A stretch of 64,000 nucleotides of DNA, from positions 1,550,001 to 1,614,000 of the forward strand of contig LR134389.1 in the NCBI GenBank assembly GCA_900637675.1. Direction: 5' to 3'. Shown here one piece after another: positions 9,907 through 19,317 of this stretch (position 1 is the stretch's first letter; the number at the start of each line of letters is the position of its first letter). This DNA comes from Streptococcus equi subsp. equi (GTDB lineage: Bacteria; Bacillota; Bacilli; Lactobacillales; Streptococcaceae). The notes beneath the pieces were generated by a model, which did no database searches, was not told where the DNA came from, and worked only from the letters and a program-made list of their open reading frames with translations. Both the position numbers and the translations under genes were made by a program.

Positions 9907-11893
9907 TAGTCATCTCCTTTTAGAATTTGTGTATATTTTTCAGATAATTTTCTAAAACTCATTATTGTTGAAAAAATTAAAACCATTAAAGAAGCAATGC
10001 CAATATATAATAGCTCTACTTGTCCTGTCAACATAAATGTCAATAGAATAACCATTGTAATAGTCACAATAAAATAGTTGAGACTTGAAATGGCTATACG
10101 TGTTTTCGATAGGCCTAAAATGATTTTTTAACATAGTCATTCTGTTTTAAGGCAACAAACATTTGAGCATACTGATAAATGAGTAGAAATACGATTCCAC
10201 AAATAATTATTTGCAGTATTTTTGAAAGGAAAATTTGATGCTCTAAGGATTGAATATTAAGTTTTACAGTTTGGTAAACCTCGACTGGATTGATTGAAAA
10301 ATTCAAACTAGCACTCAAATCGTTGATTTTCTTAATTGCTTCCGAACTAAAAAGTGAGTTATATATTATATTACTTGCCAAAATAAAATCGTTATTTTCT
10401 ATCATTTTATCAGTATCTAGCACAACGACTATATTATCCTTACTATCTGTCACACTTTCCAAAGGTAGATTATCTTTATTTTCAGGAACACTACTACCAT
10501 TTTCATTGAAATAGAAAAATTCTTGCCCATCAGGAATGACTTGCACCGTAAGGTCATCTTTTGTATAGTTTGTACCAGTAAATTGTTCTGCTACAACTGT
10601 ATTCTCGATTGATGCCTTATTCTCTTTAAATTTATGAGGAATATAGATGGTTGCTATTTTATTATCTAATGATTGATAGTTCGTTCCATTAACTTTATTT
10701 TGTACCTTAGCACCTGTTTGATTAATATAAACCAGTTCCTTATTAACTTCTGGATGCGTTATTCCATCACTTTTTAATTGCTTAGAAAAATCTTCTGTAA
10801 CATCAGAAGCTGCCATATATTCTGGAACATAGGCTGAAGATGATTTGATATATATAAAATCCAGTTTTTTTAAGGCTTTAGCAATCTCTACGTACTTAGC
10901 TCCTGAGTCATTTGCTTCTTCTCCATTAGTAACAGATTCATTTTCAATACCCAAAAACTCTGGTCTTTTCCAATCTTTTACTGCACTCCATGGTTTTAAA
11001 TGCTTTATCTGCATGTTTATCTTTGATTGACTAGCCTTTGTTTCCCGTAAAAAGACTCCTGAAACAACTATTATGATAGAAATAACCGCAAGCCATACGA
11101 TAAAAATGAGGCTATTTTTGGCCTTATTTTTTATAATTTCAATAGGTTTTTCAACCTTAATAGTTAGCCAAAATAGAACAAAGGTGATGATGTCAATGAT
11201 TTGAAATATGATCAAATTAGTTAAAAGCATAGAAAAAAATAACTTGGAACTGTAGGTGAAAAAACCACTACCCAAAAAAGAACTATAAGAAATCATCAAT
11301 AAAGCGGCCATAACCAGTTCAAAAGTAAATGACATGAAATAATCTCTTCTTAGGTCGTGTACAGGTAATCCTAAAGAACGTCTTATCACTCCTTCTTTAA
11401 TCTGTCTCGCTCTAACAACAAATAGAACAACTAATAAGGTTAAGTAAATTGAAATCATTAGCAATAATCTCAACGGACCAGTAAATTGTATCATTCCCCC
11501 TATCTGCCAAGGGTAAGCCAGATATATGACTTGAAGACCTGTAGATGTGAGCGGTTTTAAACTATTTGAATCTAATTTCCCTAGGGTATAATACATCCCT
11601 GTGATTGGTGCAGACTTTAATTGTTCATGATTAGTATTATCAAACTTGATATAAGTCAACTGCCCCGAATTTTGAACTACCGGTTTGTAAATGGTAACTT
11701 TTTTCTCTTTTGATAGGTCACTAATCGTTTGATACACTTCTTCATTAGAAAGATTGCTTTTCCCTTGAATGGAGAAGGCACCATCAATTGGTAAAGGTAT
11801 TGGTTTTTGAGTATCATTAATACTAACCAGACCAATGGCAGCAATTAAACAAAAGAAGAATCCAACAATGCATAATTTTAATTTCATAAGCAC
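9906..11893 (-). pseudogene. Bacteriocin-associated integral membrane protein (DUF1430-like), frameshifted near the C-terminus
   Basis: The first 592 residues are open: an N-terminal helix, a large extracytoplasmic part and several membrane helices (about residues 135-160, 185-245, 265-285, 560-580). The frame then stops at an A6 run (10124-10129). Adding one A continues it as VKKIILGLSKTRIAI and two more helices, ending at 9906 after about 662 residues. The plan matches the 'bacteriocin-associated integral membrane protein' family, the putative immunity/export permease encoded with lactococcin 972 and its relatives. It sits between the bacteriocin gene and its ATPase. Confidence 0.75.
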
Positions 11894-11906
11894 CTACCTA
11901 TATCAT

Positions 11907-11936
11907 AAAAGGCCCTATAGCATTATTGGGCCTTTA
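11907..11936 (-). terminator. Hairpin between the bacteriocin and permease genes
   Basis: The 8-base arms aaaggccc (11908-11915) and gggccttt (11928-11935) form a strong hairpin followed by TTTTATG on the minus strand. It could be a leaky terminator that makes the bacteriocin message more abundant than the immunity genes. Confidence 0.6.
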
Positions 11937-11953
11937 GCTTTCATAAACCATTT

Positions 11954-12286
11954 TTAAAATGTAAAGTAATTCCAATGTGTATTTAATCGAACATCATTCC
12001 AGCTTTTTGTTGCGCTTGAGTTTGCCCATCCATATTTTTGAGAATCTCTATCCTTAACTGTTCCCCATAGATTAGTTACTGAAGATTTGAACCAATATTA
12101 TTTGGAGACTTAACATAGTCATTAGAATAACCATAGTTATCACTTACACCATAATTCCATTCATCAATAATTGGATATGGAGCTGGATGCGCTGTTGCTG
12201 CACTAACAACTCTAGCTGTAGCAGCAGATCCAAAACTTAAAGTGCTTACAGCAAGCAAAACTAATGTTTTGTCACCAATTTTTCAT
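11954..12286 (-). pseudogene. Lactococcin-972-family bacteriocin precursor, several frameshifts
   Basis: Only a middle piece is open (12076-12258). Three one-base additions restore a precursor of about 111 residues: A5 to A6 at 12279-12283, A4 to A5 at 12267-12270, and A3 to A4 at 12086-12088. The result starts MKKLVTKTLVLLAVSTLSFG, a good Sec signal peptide with a plausible AxA cleavage site. It then has WNYGVSDNYGYSNDY, which resembles the GYGVSSAYSNYHH segment of lactococcin 972, and a C-terminus ending NTHWNYFTF with Trp- and Tyr-rich strands. The secreted peptide of this family binds lipid II and blocks septum formation. The membrane protein and ATPase downstream are its standard partners. 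No strong ribosome site is visible before the ATG. Confidence 0.75.
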
Positions 12287-12303
12287 ATTAGTTCTCATTG
12301 GAT

Positions 12304-12330
12304 AGATTGTTAAAAATATTTGAACAATCT
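12304..12330 (-). promoter_or_regulatory. Inverted repeat in the bacteriocin leader
   Basis: The 8-base arms agattgtt (12304-12311) and aacaatct (12323-12330) are separated by an 11-base AT-rich loop, between the promoter and the start codon. It could be an operator or a 5' RNA hairpin. Confidence 0.5.
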
Positions 12331-12355
12331 AAATAATATATTATTATTTATTAGC

Positions 12356-12384
12356 ATAATATCATATTATTATTTGAATTACAA
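12356..12384 (-). promoter_or_regulatory. Possible promoter of the bacteriocin operon
   Basis: On the minus strand, TTGTAA (12384-12379), a 17-base spacer and TATTAT (12361-12356) lie in a very AT-rich stretch 70 bases upstream of the bacteriocin ATG. Confidence 0.45.
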
Positions 12385-12424
12385 GATGCTAAATTGCAAG
12401 TAAAAGTTAGTCATCCTATAGAAA

Positions 12425-12742
12425 TTATCCGAGTGACTTGTTGTTCAAAATTTTCCCCAATTTTAAAAAGAGATGAAACTCTGCGTTGGATTGATCCTTT
12501 AAGCGACCCAATTCATTGAAAAAATCTGATGCAGCATTGGCAGATAGGTCTAAACGCTTCAAAAAAACACTCATCTTCTGGTACTCAGAGTTGATCAAAT
12601 CATTTAAGACATGTCTTCTTTCAGATAAGCTGTCTTCACGCTTCTGATAGGCTCTTTTCTGGCGTAGAAAGTCCTGCTCGGCATCATCCATCTCCCGAAG
12701 CTTACGATAAATAGCCACTTCCTCTACAATTCTGTCTGCCAT
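12425..12742 (-). CDS. Small helical protein, probable type VII effector partner (DUF3958-like)
   Basis: 105 residues, strongly charged and predicted almost all alpha-helical. Its heptad-like pattern (VYRKLREMDDAEQDFLRQ-type, then a second helix ending FHLFLKLGKIL) resembles the DUF3958/Lap2 helical proteins encoded with LXG-type type VII secretion effectors. A ribosome site AGGAGAG precedes the ATG by 8 bases, inside the end of the lipase gene; the two genes overlap by 19 bases, so translation is coupled. Likely job: binding the helical C-terminal domain of the lipase for targeting to the secretion machine. Family naming is by pattern only. Confidence 0.6.
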   Translation of the reverse strand: MADRIVEEVAIYRKLREMDDAEQDFLRQKRAYQKREDSLSERRHVLNDLINSEYQKMSVFLKRLDLSANAASDFFNELGRLKDQSNAEFHLFLKLGKILNNKSLG

Positions 12743-14012
12743 GCTCTAAACTCTCCTGCTAACTGACGATCCGTTTCAAGCTTGCTATCAATAACCGTCT
12801 GAATATCTCTATTCAAGTTTTCAAAGTCTGTGGCCAAGGCTGACAGCTTGCTGACCTTGGATTGAGTATAGTCCTGAAAGTCTTGGACAAAGCGGTCATA
12901 TGTGATACCATAAGAAGCAAATAAGGCCTGCACCTCATAGTAGGGCAGCTCATGAAAAGAGTTGAAGTCAATCGCCGACCACACTTCCATAAGCTTTGCG
13001 TCTGCAACCGTTTTATGATCCAGAGCTTCATCAGCCCCCTCTCGAGCAGCCTTAGCCATGGACGAGCCTAGGATCATTCCCTGTGCCGCATCTAAAAAGA
13101 GCTCCTCAGAACTACTGATCCCCTTGCCGGTAGACTGCCAGTGTTTTTGAGCTGATTGTAGCTTGACATGCTCTTTTTTGAGGCAAGGACAGTTAAATAG
13201 GCCCGACTCACAAGGTATTGTGTTCCAATGAGCTTACCGTCTCTATCTACAATCTGACCCTTTTGATTAAAACGATAAGCTCCTAAATCGTGATAATACA
13301 AGGGGTTGGCTGATAAGAGCATAGCATCGACATTCCGAGAAATAGCTAAATCATCAGTTCCAAAATAGGCACCAAAATTGCCAATGCCATCAAAATTAAT
13401 GCGGAAATTATTGTACATATTGCTATTAGCCTTAACCCATGTGATAGCTTCAGCTGACATGCCGCGAACAGGGTCTGGACCATTAAAGGTTGTTGCTGGG
13501 ATCTTATGTTCTGCGGCAACTATTAGTGCTAGATAAGCTCCGAGAGAGTGACCTGTGGTTGTTAAGGCAGAATGAGGGTACTTTCTTTTGACCTGTTGAT
13601 AAAACTTTTGAGCAGATCGTAATTGGTTTTCGGCAATAACAAAATTGCCACCATCAATATTGCCGCTGACTAAATCATCTTGATTGCCCCGAATGAGCAG
13701 CTGCCAATCCGTATCAAGATCTCTGGAATCCGCAGCATTTGTCCCTGCATAGGCAATCACAACCTGAGAGGTATCGATATCACCTTTAACAATAGGGGCT
13801 ACAGCCATTGCCTGCATACCGTTGTCATTGGTTTTATGGGCATCGTTGTTATTGTCCTGAACTAAGAGGACTCGGTATTGTCGTTTAGTGATAGGATCTT
13901 TTACAGTTTTACCAGCAACAATAACAAGGTCTCCATTTGATTTAGCTTTGCTAGGTTCGACATTATAAACCTGTTTAGCCAACTCATTATAACTACTATC
14001 CGATATCGCCAT
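12724..14012 (-). pseudogene. Type VII-secretion-like lipase effector, lipase domain N-terminal and helical domain C-terminal, one frameshift
   Basis: The open frame from 14012 encodes an alpha/beta-hydrolase with the lipase elbow GHSLGAYLA, preceded by VVIAYAGTNAADSRDLDTDW (typical of family-3-like lipases). The frame is lost at an A6 run (13174-13179). Adding one A continues into a second open frame ending at 12724, giving one protein of about 429 residues. Its last 150 residues are long amphipathic helices, resembling an LXG/WXG-type targeting domain. This order, enzyme first and helical targeting domain last, is the reverse of ordinary LXG toxins and matches the plan of S. aureus TslA. 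The chosen start (MAISDSSYNELAKQVYN) has AGGAGG 6 bases upstream, and the preceding gene ends one base before it. Function beyond lipase fold is inference. Confidence 0.7.
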
Positions 14013-14013
14013 A

Positions 14014-14457
14014 TTAATCCTCCTGATTGTCCTTTGAATAAATGACAGTAACACCTACAAGAGATGTTTTATTAATCTTGTCAATCCTATCCATAATTCT
14101 TGGTTTGGTATCAGTTTCAGGCTTTTCCATCTTTTCTGTATCATCATCAGTAACAATTCCTCGTATTTTCTCAAGACTAGACAAGCCATCAAACGAAAAG
14201 CCTATTTCATTTTCTCCATTTATAATCACTATCGTTCCCCACGAACCTGTTTCCCGAGAATGTCCCCAGCCTGTAAACTTAACTTCTTTAACCCCTTCAT
14301 AGTCATGAACCAGCAGCTTAGCAATACTGGTTTCCAAGTCCCTTTTTTGTTGTTCCTCTGTTCTTTTGCCATTCAAACGAAAAACCATTATGATCGCTCC
14401 TATTACTATTATTAAGCCTAGCCATAGCCTTTGCTTATTGGTCTTAACTGTCATCAT
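14014..14457 (-). CDS. Membrane-anchored protein upstream of the lipase, candidate immunity protein
   Basis: 147 residues: one N-terminal helix (about 9-26) with a positively charged start, then a small soluble domain with VKEVKFTGWGHSRETGSWGTIVIING, which resembles the layout of DUF1310/DUF1433-type small anchored proteins. Such proteins protect against the TslA-type lipase in staphylococci. There is no lipobox Cys, so it is helix-anchored rather than lipid-anchored. It is the first gene after a strong promoter (14570-14598). The lipase ribosome site lies inside its last codons, so the two are made together, as expected for toxin and immunity. The family link is tentative. Confidence 0.5.
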   Translation of the reverse strand: MMTVKTNKQRLWLGLIIVIGAIIMVFRLNGKRTEEQQKRDLETSIAKLLVHDYEGVKEVKFTGWGHSRETGSWGTIVIINGENEIGFSFDGLSSLEKIRGIVTDDDTEKMEKPETDTKPRIMDRIDKINKTSLVGVTVIYSKDNQED

Positions 14458-14569
14458 GTCCTCCTTTCACTCTTTTGCTATGCGTCCGTCACTCTAAGGA
14501 AGGCAGCATGACTAATTAGGGTGAAATCAACGCCAAATCTTATTTATATTATTCTCATTTTGTAATTAA

Positions 14570-14598
14570 ATTATAATATACAGACATCTACTTGTCAA
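14570..14598 (-). promoter_or_regulatory. Strong promoter of the lipase-effector operon
   Basis: On the minus strand, TTGACA (14598-14593), 17-base spacer, TATAAT (14575-14570): both boxes match consensus perfectly. The region 14458-14820 holds this promoter and the terminator below but no gene. Confidence 0.85.
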
Positions 14599-14724
14599 TA
14601 TATTATGTCCTTAGTTACTTTTTTGGTATATTTTAATCAAAACAAGCCGTACTAAGTTCCAGGAGCATGTCAAAAACAGCAGCTTACTGCTAGCCAATCC
14701 TTGTGCTTTGTCCTTTGGAAAGCC

Positions 14725-14753
14725 AAAAAACCTACCATGACGATAGGTTTTTT
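14725..14753. terminator. Bidirectional terminator between smc and island 1
   Basis: aaaaaaccta (14725-14734) and taggtttttt (14744-14753) form a near-symmetrical hairpin with A- and T-runs on both sides. It would end the smc transcript. Confidence 0.8.
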
Positions 14754-14820
14754 ATAGCTTATTCTTGGTTATCATCTGCTACATGTAGAAATACAGCTAA
14801 AACTAAGCTCTGTCCTAGAG

Positions 14821-17800
14821 TTATGACAAGTAAGTCAGATCCTGCGTATCCTTGAGCTTAACAGATACTACCTTAGAAATACCAGATTCTTGCATGGTAA
14901 TCCCATAAATACTGTCTGCTGCTGCCATTGTCCCCTTGCGGTGGGTAACCACGATAAACTGACTATCCTTGTCAAAACGATTGAGATAATCTCCAAAACG
15001 CTTGACATTGGCCTCATCAAGGGCCGCCTCAACCTCATCTAAAATCACAAAGGGAATGGTCTTAATGCGGATAATAGCAAATAAAAGGGCTAGCGCTGAT
15101 AAGGCTTTTTCTCCGCCAGACATCACATTCAAAGATTGAAGCTTTTTACCAGGCGGTTGCACTGAAATATCTACTCCAGCAGAAAGCAGATCAGTCTCTG
15201 TCAACATCAAGTCCGCTGAGCCCCCGCCAAACATCTGCCTAAAGGTCTCCTTAAAGCTATCACGAATAGCCTCAAAGGTAACCCTAAAGCGTGCCTTAAC
15301 CTCATGGTCCATATTGCCAATCGTATCTACCAAGAGATTCTTGGCCTTGATAAGGTCAGCCCTTTGACCATTTAAGAAGGCCAAACGCTCACTAACCTCA
15401 TCAAATTGAGCAATAGCATCACTATTGATTGGGCCTAGGGCACGAATGCTTTGCTGAACCTGCTGCAATTTCTGTCTTGCTGCTGCCATGTCAGTGTCAT
15501 TGATTGGGCTTGCCTGCTCCTTGGCCTCCTCTAAGCTTAGCTGAAGCTCCTCTGATAGGCTTCTAGCGTGCTGCCGCAAACGACCAATAACCTGCTCTAA
15601 GTCAGCCTCCAGTCTTGCCTGCTGACGAATGAACGCTTCATTTTTCTTGGCTTCCTTAAGCAATTGAGCCTCTAGCTCCTCCAGTCTGGCGTCATAGTCC
15701 TCACCTTCAAAGCGCAGCTGAATGAAGCGCTCCTGAGTCTTGATCTTGTCTTGATTAGCCTCTGTCAGCTGATTTTCTAGGTGAGGCAATTGGTCAATGG
15801 CCTCCTGACTAACCTGATGTGATAAAACAGTCTCCAAATTAGCTAATTCCTTCTGACCCTGAGCAATCATCGTCTCCAAGCGACGCTGGTTAGCTGCTTC
15901 AAACTTTTTCTCGTTGAGCAAATCTCGCTCTTTAAGACGAGCCTGAGATAATTCCTGGCTAAGCTGGTCCTTCTTTTGCTTAATCGTATCTTTATTTTCC
16001 TTAATTTGCTCAATTTCTGACGTTAAGGCTGATTTTTCATCAGCTAGGAGCTGCAATGCCTCCTCCAGCCTCGCTTTTTCTGATAATAAGCGCTCACTAG
16101 ACTGACCAGTCTGACGGTTGCTGAGAAGCTCTAGCAGCTCTTTTGAGTCAGCCAGCTTTTCTGCTAGCTGCTGATAGGCCAATTGTGTTTTTTGCTCGAC
16201 CAGTCTTGCTTGCTCACCAGCCAGCTTAGTATCAGCCTGCGCAGCCTTTTTAGCCTTCAAATCAGCCTGTACAGCAGCTACTGCTTTTTCAGATTCCTTG
16301 ATCTGCTCAGAAAGCAAGGCTAATTCCTTCTCAATCTGCTCTAGCTCTGGCTTGATAAAGGTTGTGCTATTGTGACGATTAGTCCCCCCTGAAAAGGCAC
16401 CACCGGGACGCAGCTCGGTACCATCAAGCGTTACAATCCTGACCTTATAATGCAGCTGCTTAGCTGCCTGATTAGCATGATCAATGGTATCAAAAATAGC
16501 CGTCACACCTAACAGGCTTTGTACAATAGCGACCAAAGAGGGCTCATAGGTCACCAAAGAATCAGCTGTGCCTAAATAGCCCTGACAAGCCCTGAGCTGC
16601 TTGAGAGTCACCTCAGAAAGCTGACGGGCCTTAATCGTTGTCAGAGGTAAAAAGGTCGCACGCCCCTGACGATTAGCCTTTAAAAAGGCTATCGCTCGCT
16701 TGGCTGCTGCCTCATCTGCCACGATAATATGCTGACTACTAGCTCCCAAAGCAATCTCAAGTGCCGTTTGATACTGACTATCAAAGGTCAAATGCTCACT
16801 AACTGCTCCTAAAATACCATCTAGCTTACCAGCAGCCTGAAGCACTGCCCTAACACCTGCGTAAAATTGACTATGATTTTTTTGGATAGAAACCAAACTA
16901 GCCCTACGAGCCTCCTTGGCTTTTTTCTGATCCAACAAATCAAAAAGCCTTGTCTGTCCCTGATGATAATCCTGCTCCAAGGCCTCAACTGTCTTTGCTA
17001 GCTCTTGATAATCAGCTAGGAGCTGCTCAAGTCTTGATTGACTAGCTTGATAAGCCAAAAGAGCAGTCTGGGTGTCCTGACTGAGCTGATTGACCTTCTC
17101 TTGTAGGACTTGGTATTCCTGCGCCTGACTGGCTTTCGCCTGACTTTCCTTATCCAGCTGCGCTACAATAGCGGTTAATTGGTTTGACACATCAGCCTCT
17201 TGCTGGAGCAGACCAACAAAATCCTCACGAAGAGCCTCAAGCAGCTGATCTGGATCGCTAGAAAATCGCTCAAGCTCCTGAGAAAGCTCGCTGACCTTGG
17301 TATTAAACTCAGCTAAGGCTTGATGGATTTCATCTAGCTGACGACTCTTTTGCTGATGCTCCTGTTGAAAGGCAAGCAATTGCTCCTGAGCCTGCTGCCT
17401 GCGCTGACTGGCTTCTGTTTTCTTTTCCTGCTTTTGACTAAGGTCCAGCTTGATGAGGTCAATCTGTCGCTCCAGATCTGATATGACCTTTGTCAATTCT
17501 AGCAAATCAGCCTGCGTCTGCTCAGCTACAGCAGAGAGCTTTTGCCGCTTGGTTTTTAGACGGTGATTTTCCGCCTCTAGACTCTGACGCTTCCTATGAT
17601 AGGCCGCTAGATCCTCACGAAGAGCTACTAAGGCCTTTTCTTGAGCCTCCTGCTCCATGCGGTCTTGCTCTATATCCTTGACCAAAATATCCAGCTGCAG
17701 CTGCTTACGATCAGCATCTAAGGCTAAAAATTGCCTAGCAGTTTTCGCCTGTCTTTCTAGAGGACCAGCTTGATGCTCAAGCTCATAGATAATATCGTCT

Positions 17801-18372
17801 AAGCGGTCAAGATTATCTTGAGTTTGGTTTAGCTTAGTTTGCGTCTCCTTCTTGCGGGTCTTGTATTTCAAAACTCCAGCTGCCTCTTCAAAGATGGCCC
17901 GTCTTTCCTCTGGCTTACTATTGAAAATCTCCTCAACACGACCTTGAGAAATAATAGAGAACGAATCGCGCCCTAGTCCTGTATCCATAAACAGCTCGTG
18001 AATATCTCTTAGCCTAACTTTTTTGCCATCAATCAGATAATCACTGTCGCCATTGCGATAGATATGCCTCTCCACACGAATCTCTTTCTGAGCATTCTTA
18101 ATAAAGGCATCTGAATTATCCAAGACAACAGCCACCTCTGCATAATTCAAGGGACTCCGATGCTCAGTTCCAGCAAAGATCACATCTGGCATCTTGCCAC
18201 CGCGCAGGCTTTTGGCACTGGCCTCACCAAGTGCCCAACGAAGGCTTTCTGTCACATTACTTTTTCCAGAGCCATTTGGCCCTACAACAGCTGTGACCCC
18301 CTTATCAAAGATAATCTTGGTCTTATCTGCAAAAGACTTAAAGCCCTGCATTTGTATTTCTTTTAAAAACAT
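14821..18372 (-). CDS. smc: Chromosome partition protein Smc
   Basis: 1183 residues, full family length and uninterrupted. Walker A GPNGSGKSN (about residue 32) is at the N-terminus. A first coiled coil (about 170-500) leads to the hinge around VRAVLQAAGKLDGILGAV (about 505-640), followed by the return coiled coil (about 660-1010). The C-terminal head carries the signature LNVMSGGEKALSALALL and Walker B FVILDEVEAALDEANV. It works as a dimer with ScpA/ScpB to organise and segregate DNA. The ATG follows the rnc stop codon directly, so rnc and smc are co-translated. Confidence 0.97.
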   Translation of the reverse strand: MFLKEIQMQGFKSFADKTKIIFDKGVTAVVGPNGSGKSNVTESLRWALGEASAKSLRGGKMPDVIFAGTEHRSPLNYAEVAVVLDNSDAFIKNAQKEIRVERHIYRNGDSDYLIDGKKVRLRDIHELFMDTGLGRDSFSIISQGRVEEIFNSKPEERRAIFEEAAGVLKYKTRKKETQTKLNQTQDNLDRLDDIIYELEHQAGPLERQAKTARQFLALDADRKQLQLDILVKDIEQDRMEQEAQEKALVALREDLAAYHRKRQSLEAENHRLKTKRQKLSAVAEQTQADLLELTKVISDLERQIDLIKLDLSQKQEKKTEASQRRQQAQEQLLAFQQEHQQKSRQLDEIHQALAEFNTKVSELSQELERFSSDPDQLLEALREDFVGLLQQEADVSNQLTAIVAQLDKESQAKASQAQEYQVLQEKVNQLSQDTQTALLAYQASQSRLEQLLADYQELAKTVEALEQDYHQGQTRLFDLLDQKKAKEARRASLVSIQKNHSQFYAGVRAVLQAAGKLDGILGAVSEHLTFDSQYQTALEIALGASSQHIIVADEAAAKRAIAFLKANRQGRATFLPLTTIKARQLSEVTLKQLRACQGYLGTADSLVTYEPSLVAIVQSLLGVTAIFDTIDHANQAAKQLHYKVRIVTLDGTELRPGGAFSGGTNRHNSTTFIKPELEQIEKELALLSEQIKESEKAVAAVQADLKAKKAAQADTKLAGEQARLVEQKTQLAYQQLAEKLADSKELLELLSNRQTGQSSERLLSEKARLEEALQLLADEKSALTSEIEQIKENKDTIKQKKDQLSQELSQARLKERDLLNEKKFEAANQRRLETMIAQGQKELANLETVLSHQVSQEAIDQLPHLENQLTEANQDKIKTQERFIQLRFEGEDYDARLEELEAQLLKEAKKNEAFIRQQARLEADLEQVIGRLRQHARSLSEELQLSLEEAKEQASPINDTDMAAARQKLQQVQQSIRALGPINSDAIAQFDEVSERLAFLNGQRADLIKAKNLLVDTIGNMDHEVKARFRVTFEAIRDSFKETFRQMFGGGSADLMLTETDLLSAGVDISVQPPGKKLQSLNVMSGGEKALSALALLFAIIRIKTIPFVILDEVEAALDEANVKRFGDYLNRFDKDSQFIVVTHRKGTMAAADSIYGITMQESGISKVVSVKLKDTQDLTYLS

Positions 18373-19068
18373 TTAGACCTCACTAAGTTGGGCCAGGGCA
18401 TTTTTAGCAGCGTCCTGCTCTGCCAGTTTTTTAGATCTACCTGTCCCCTTGCTAAGATGATCCTCACCAACCAATACAGCTACCTCAAATTGCTTAGCAT
18501 GAGCTGGTCCAGTCTCGCTAATCACCTGATAATCAATCACAACATCACCCTTAGCCTGTAACAACTCCTGCAAGCAGGTTTTATAATCCTTGACCTTCTC
18601 AAAAGTTCCCTGCTCAACCTGTGGAATCATAACCTGATTTAAAAAGCGACGAACCTCTTCAATGCCTTTATCCAAAAGAAGAGCACCCAAAAAAGCCTCG
18701 AACAAATCGCCTAAAATCGTATCACGATGACGGCCTCCTGATTTTTCCTCGCCCCTGCCAAGCTTAATATAAGCATCAAACGAACAATAGCGTGAAAAGC
18801 CTGCTAAGCTTTCCTCTCTGACAATCGTTGATCTGAGTTTTGACATATCACCCTCAGTCTGCTTAGGATACTTGGCAAAGAGGTATTCTGAAATAATTAA
18901 CTGTAGAACGGCGTCTCCTAAAAATTCCAAACGCTCATTATGTGAAATGTTTAGGAGGCGATGCTCATTAGCATAAGAGGTATGTGTAAAGGCAGTCTCT
19001 AGTAATCTTTTATCATCAAAACGGATATTAAAAGAGTTTTCCAGCAGGGCCTCAAGCTTTTTCATCAT
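18373..19068 (-). CDS. rnc: Ribonuclease III
   Basis: 231 residues. The catalytic domain holds the RNase III signature [13 protein letters not shown] with its Glu and Asp, and the second acidic pair in [13 protein letters not shown]-terminal double-stranded RNA-binding domain ends [13 protein letters not shown]. It processes rRNA precursors and degrades duplex RNA. A ribosome site AAGGAG precedes the double ATG. The gene normally follows vicX; here about 10 kb of accessory DNA separates them. Its extended -10 promoter lies inside the sequence duplicated by the IS insertion. Confidence 0.96.
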
Positions 19069-19106
19069 GACAAATCTCCTTTTCTAATGTCCTTATAAAC
19101 CATTCT

Positions 19107-19115
19107 ATTATAACA
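19107..19115 (-). promoter_or_regulatory. Extended -10 promoter for rnc-smc
   Basis: On the minus strand TGTTATAAT (TGnTATAAT) lies about 40 bases before rnc. No good -35 is present; the upstream position is taken by the terminator hairpin. The left edge of the 93-bp target duplication falls exactly on this box. Confidence 0.55.
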
Positions 19116-19152
19116 AAAATCCACTTGAAAGGCTTATCACAAGTGGATTTTT
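19115..19152 (-). terminator. Terminator hairpin, left duplicated copy
   Basis: Perfect 13-base arms aaaaatccacttg (19115-19127) and caagtggattttt (19140-19152). It stops transcripts arriving from upstream on the minus strand before rnc. Confidence 0.85.
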
Positions 19153-19227
19153 CAGAAATATTGTACCAAATAGGCACGAGCTATTGACTGCTGCTATTTC
19201 CCGACTTTATCACTTGTTTTAGTCCAC

Positions 19228-19260
19228 ACCTTACTCAACCCCTTGGTAGAGTAAGGTTTT
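19228..19260 (+). terminator. Hairpin at the IS left end, ahead of the transposase
   Basis: accttactc (19228-19236) pairs with gagtaaggt (19249-19257), followed by six T residues. It would shield the transposase from outside promoters. Confidence 0.65.
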
Positions 19261-19317
19261 TTAATAAATTTTAACGCTTTTTCTTGTTGTGTATGGTTAT
19301 ATATGTTATAATAAACT

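Larger units (their letters stand above)
19107..19199. repeat. Left copy of the 93-bp target duplication flanking the IS1634-like element
   Basis: Identical to 21116-21208 except one base (C at 19188, T in the other copy at the same place). It contains the rnc -10 box and a complete terminator hairpin. Confidence 0.9.

Noticed and set aside
12076..12258. 60-residue frame as a complete small secreted protein
   Set aside because: It is the central part of the bacteriocin gene; the signal peptide start and the C-terminus lie in other frames on either side.
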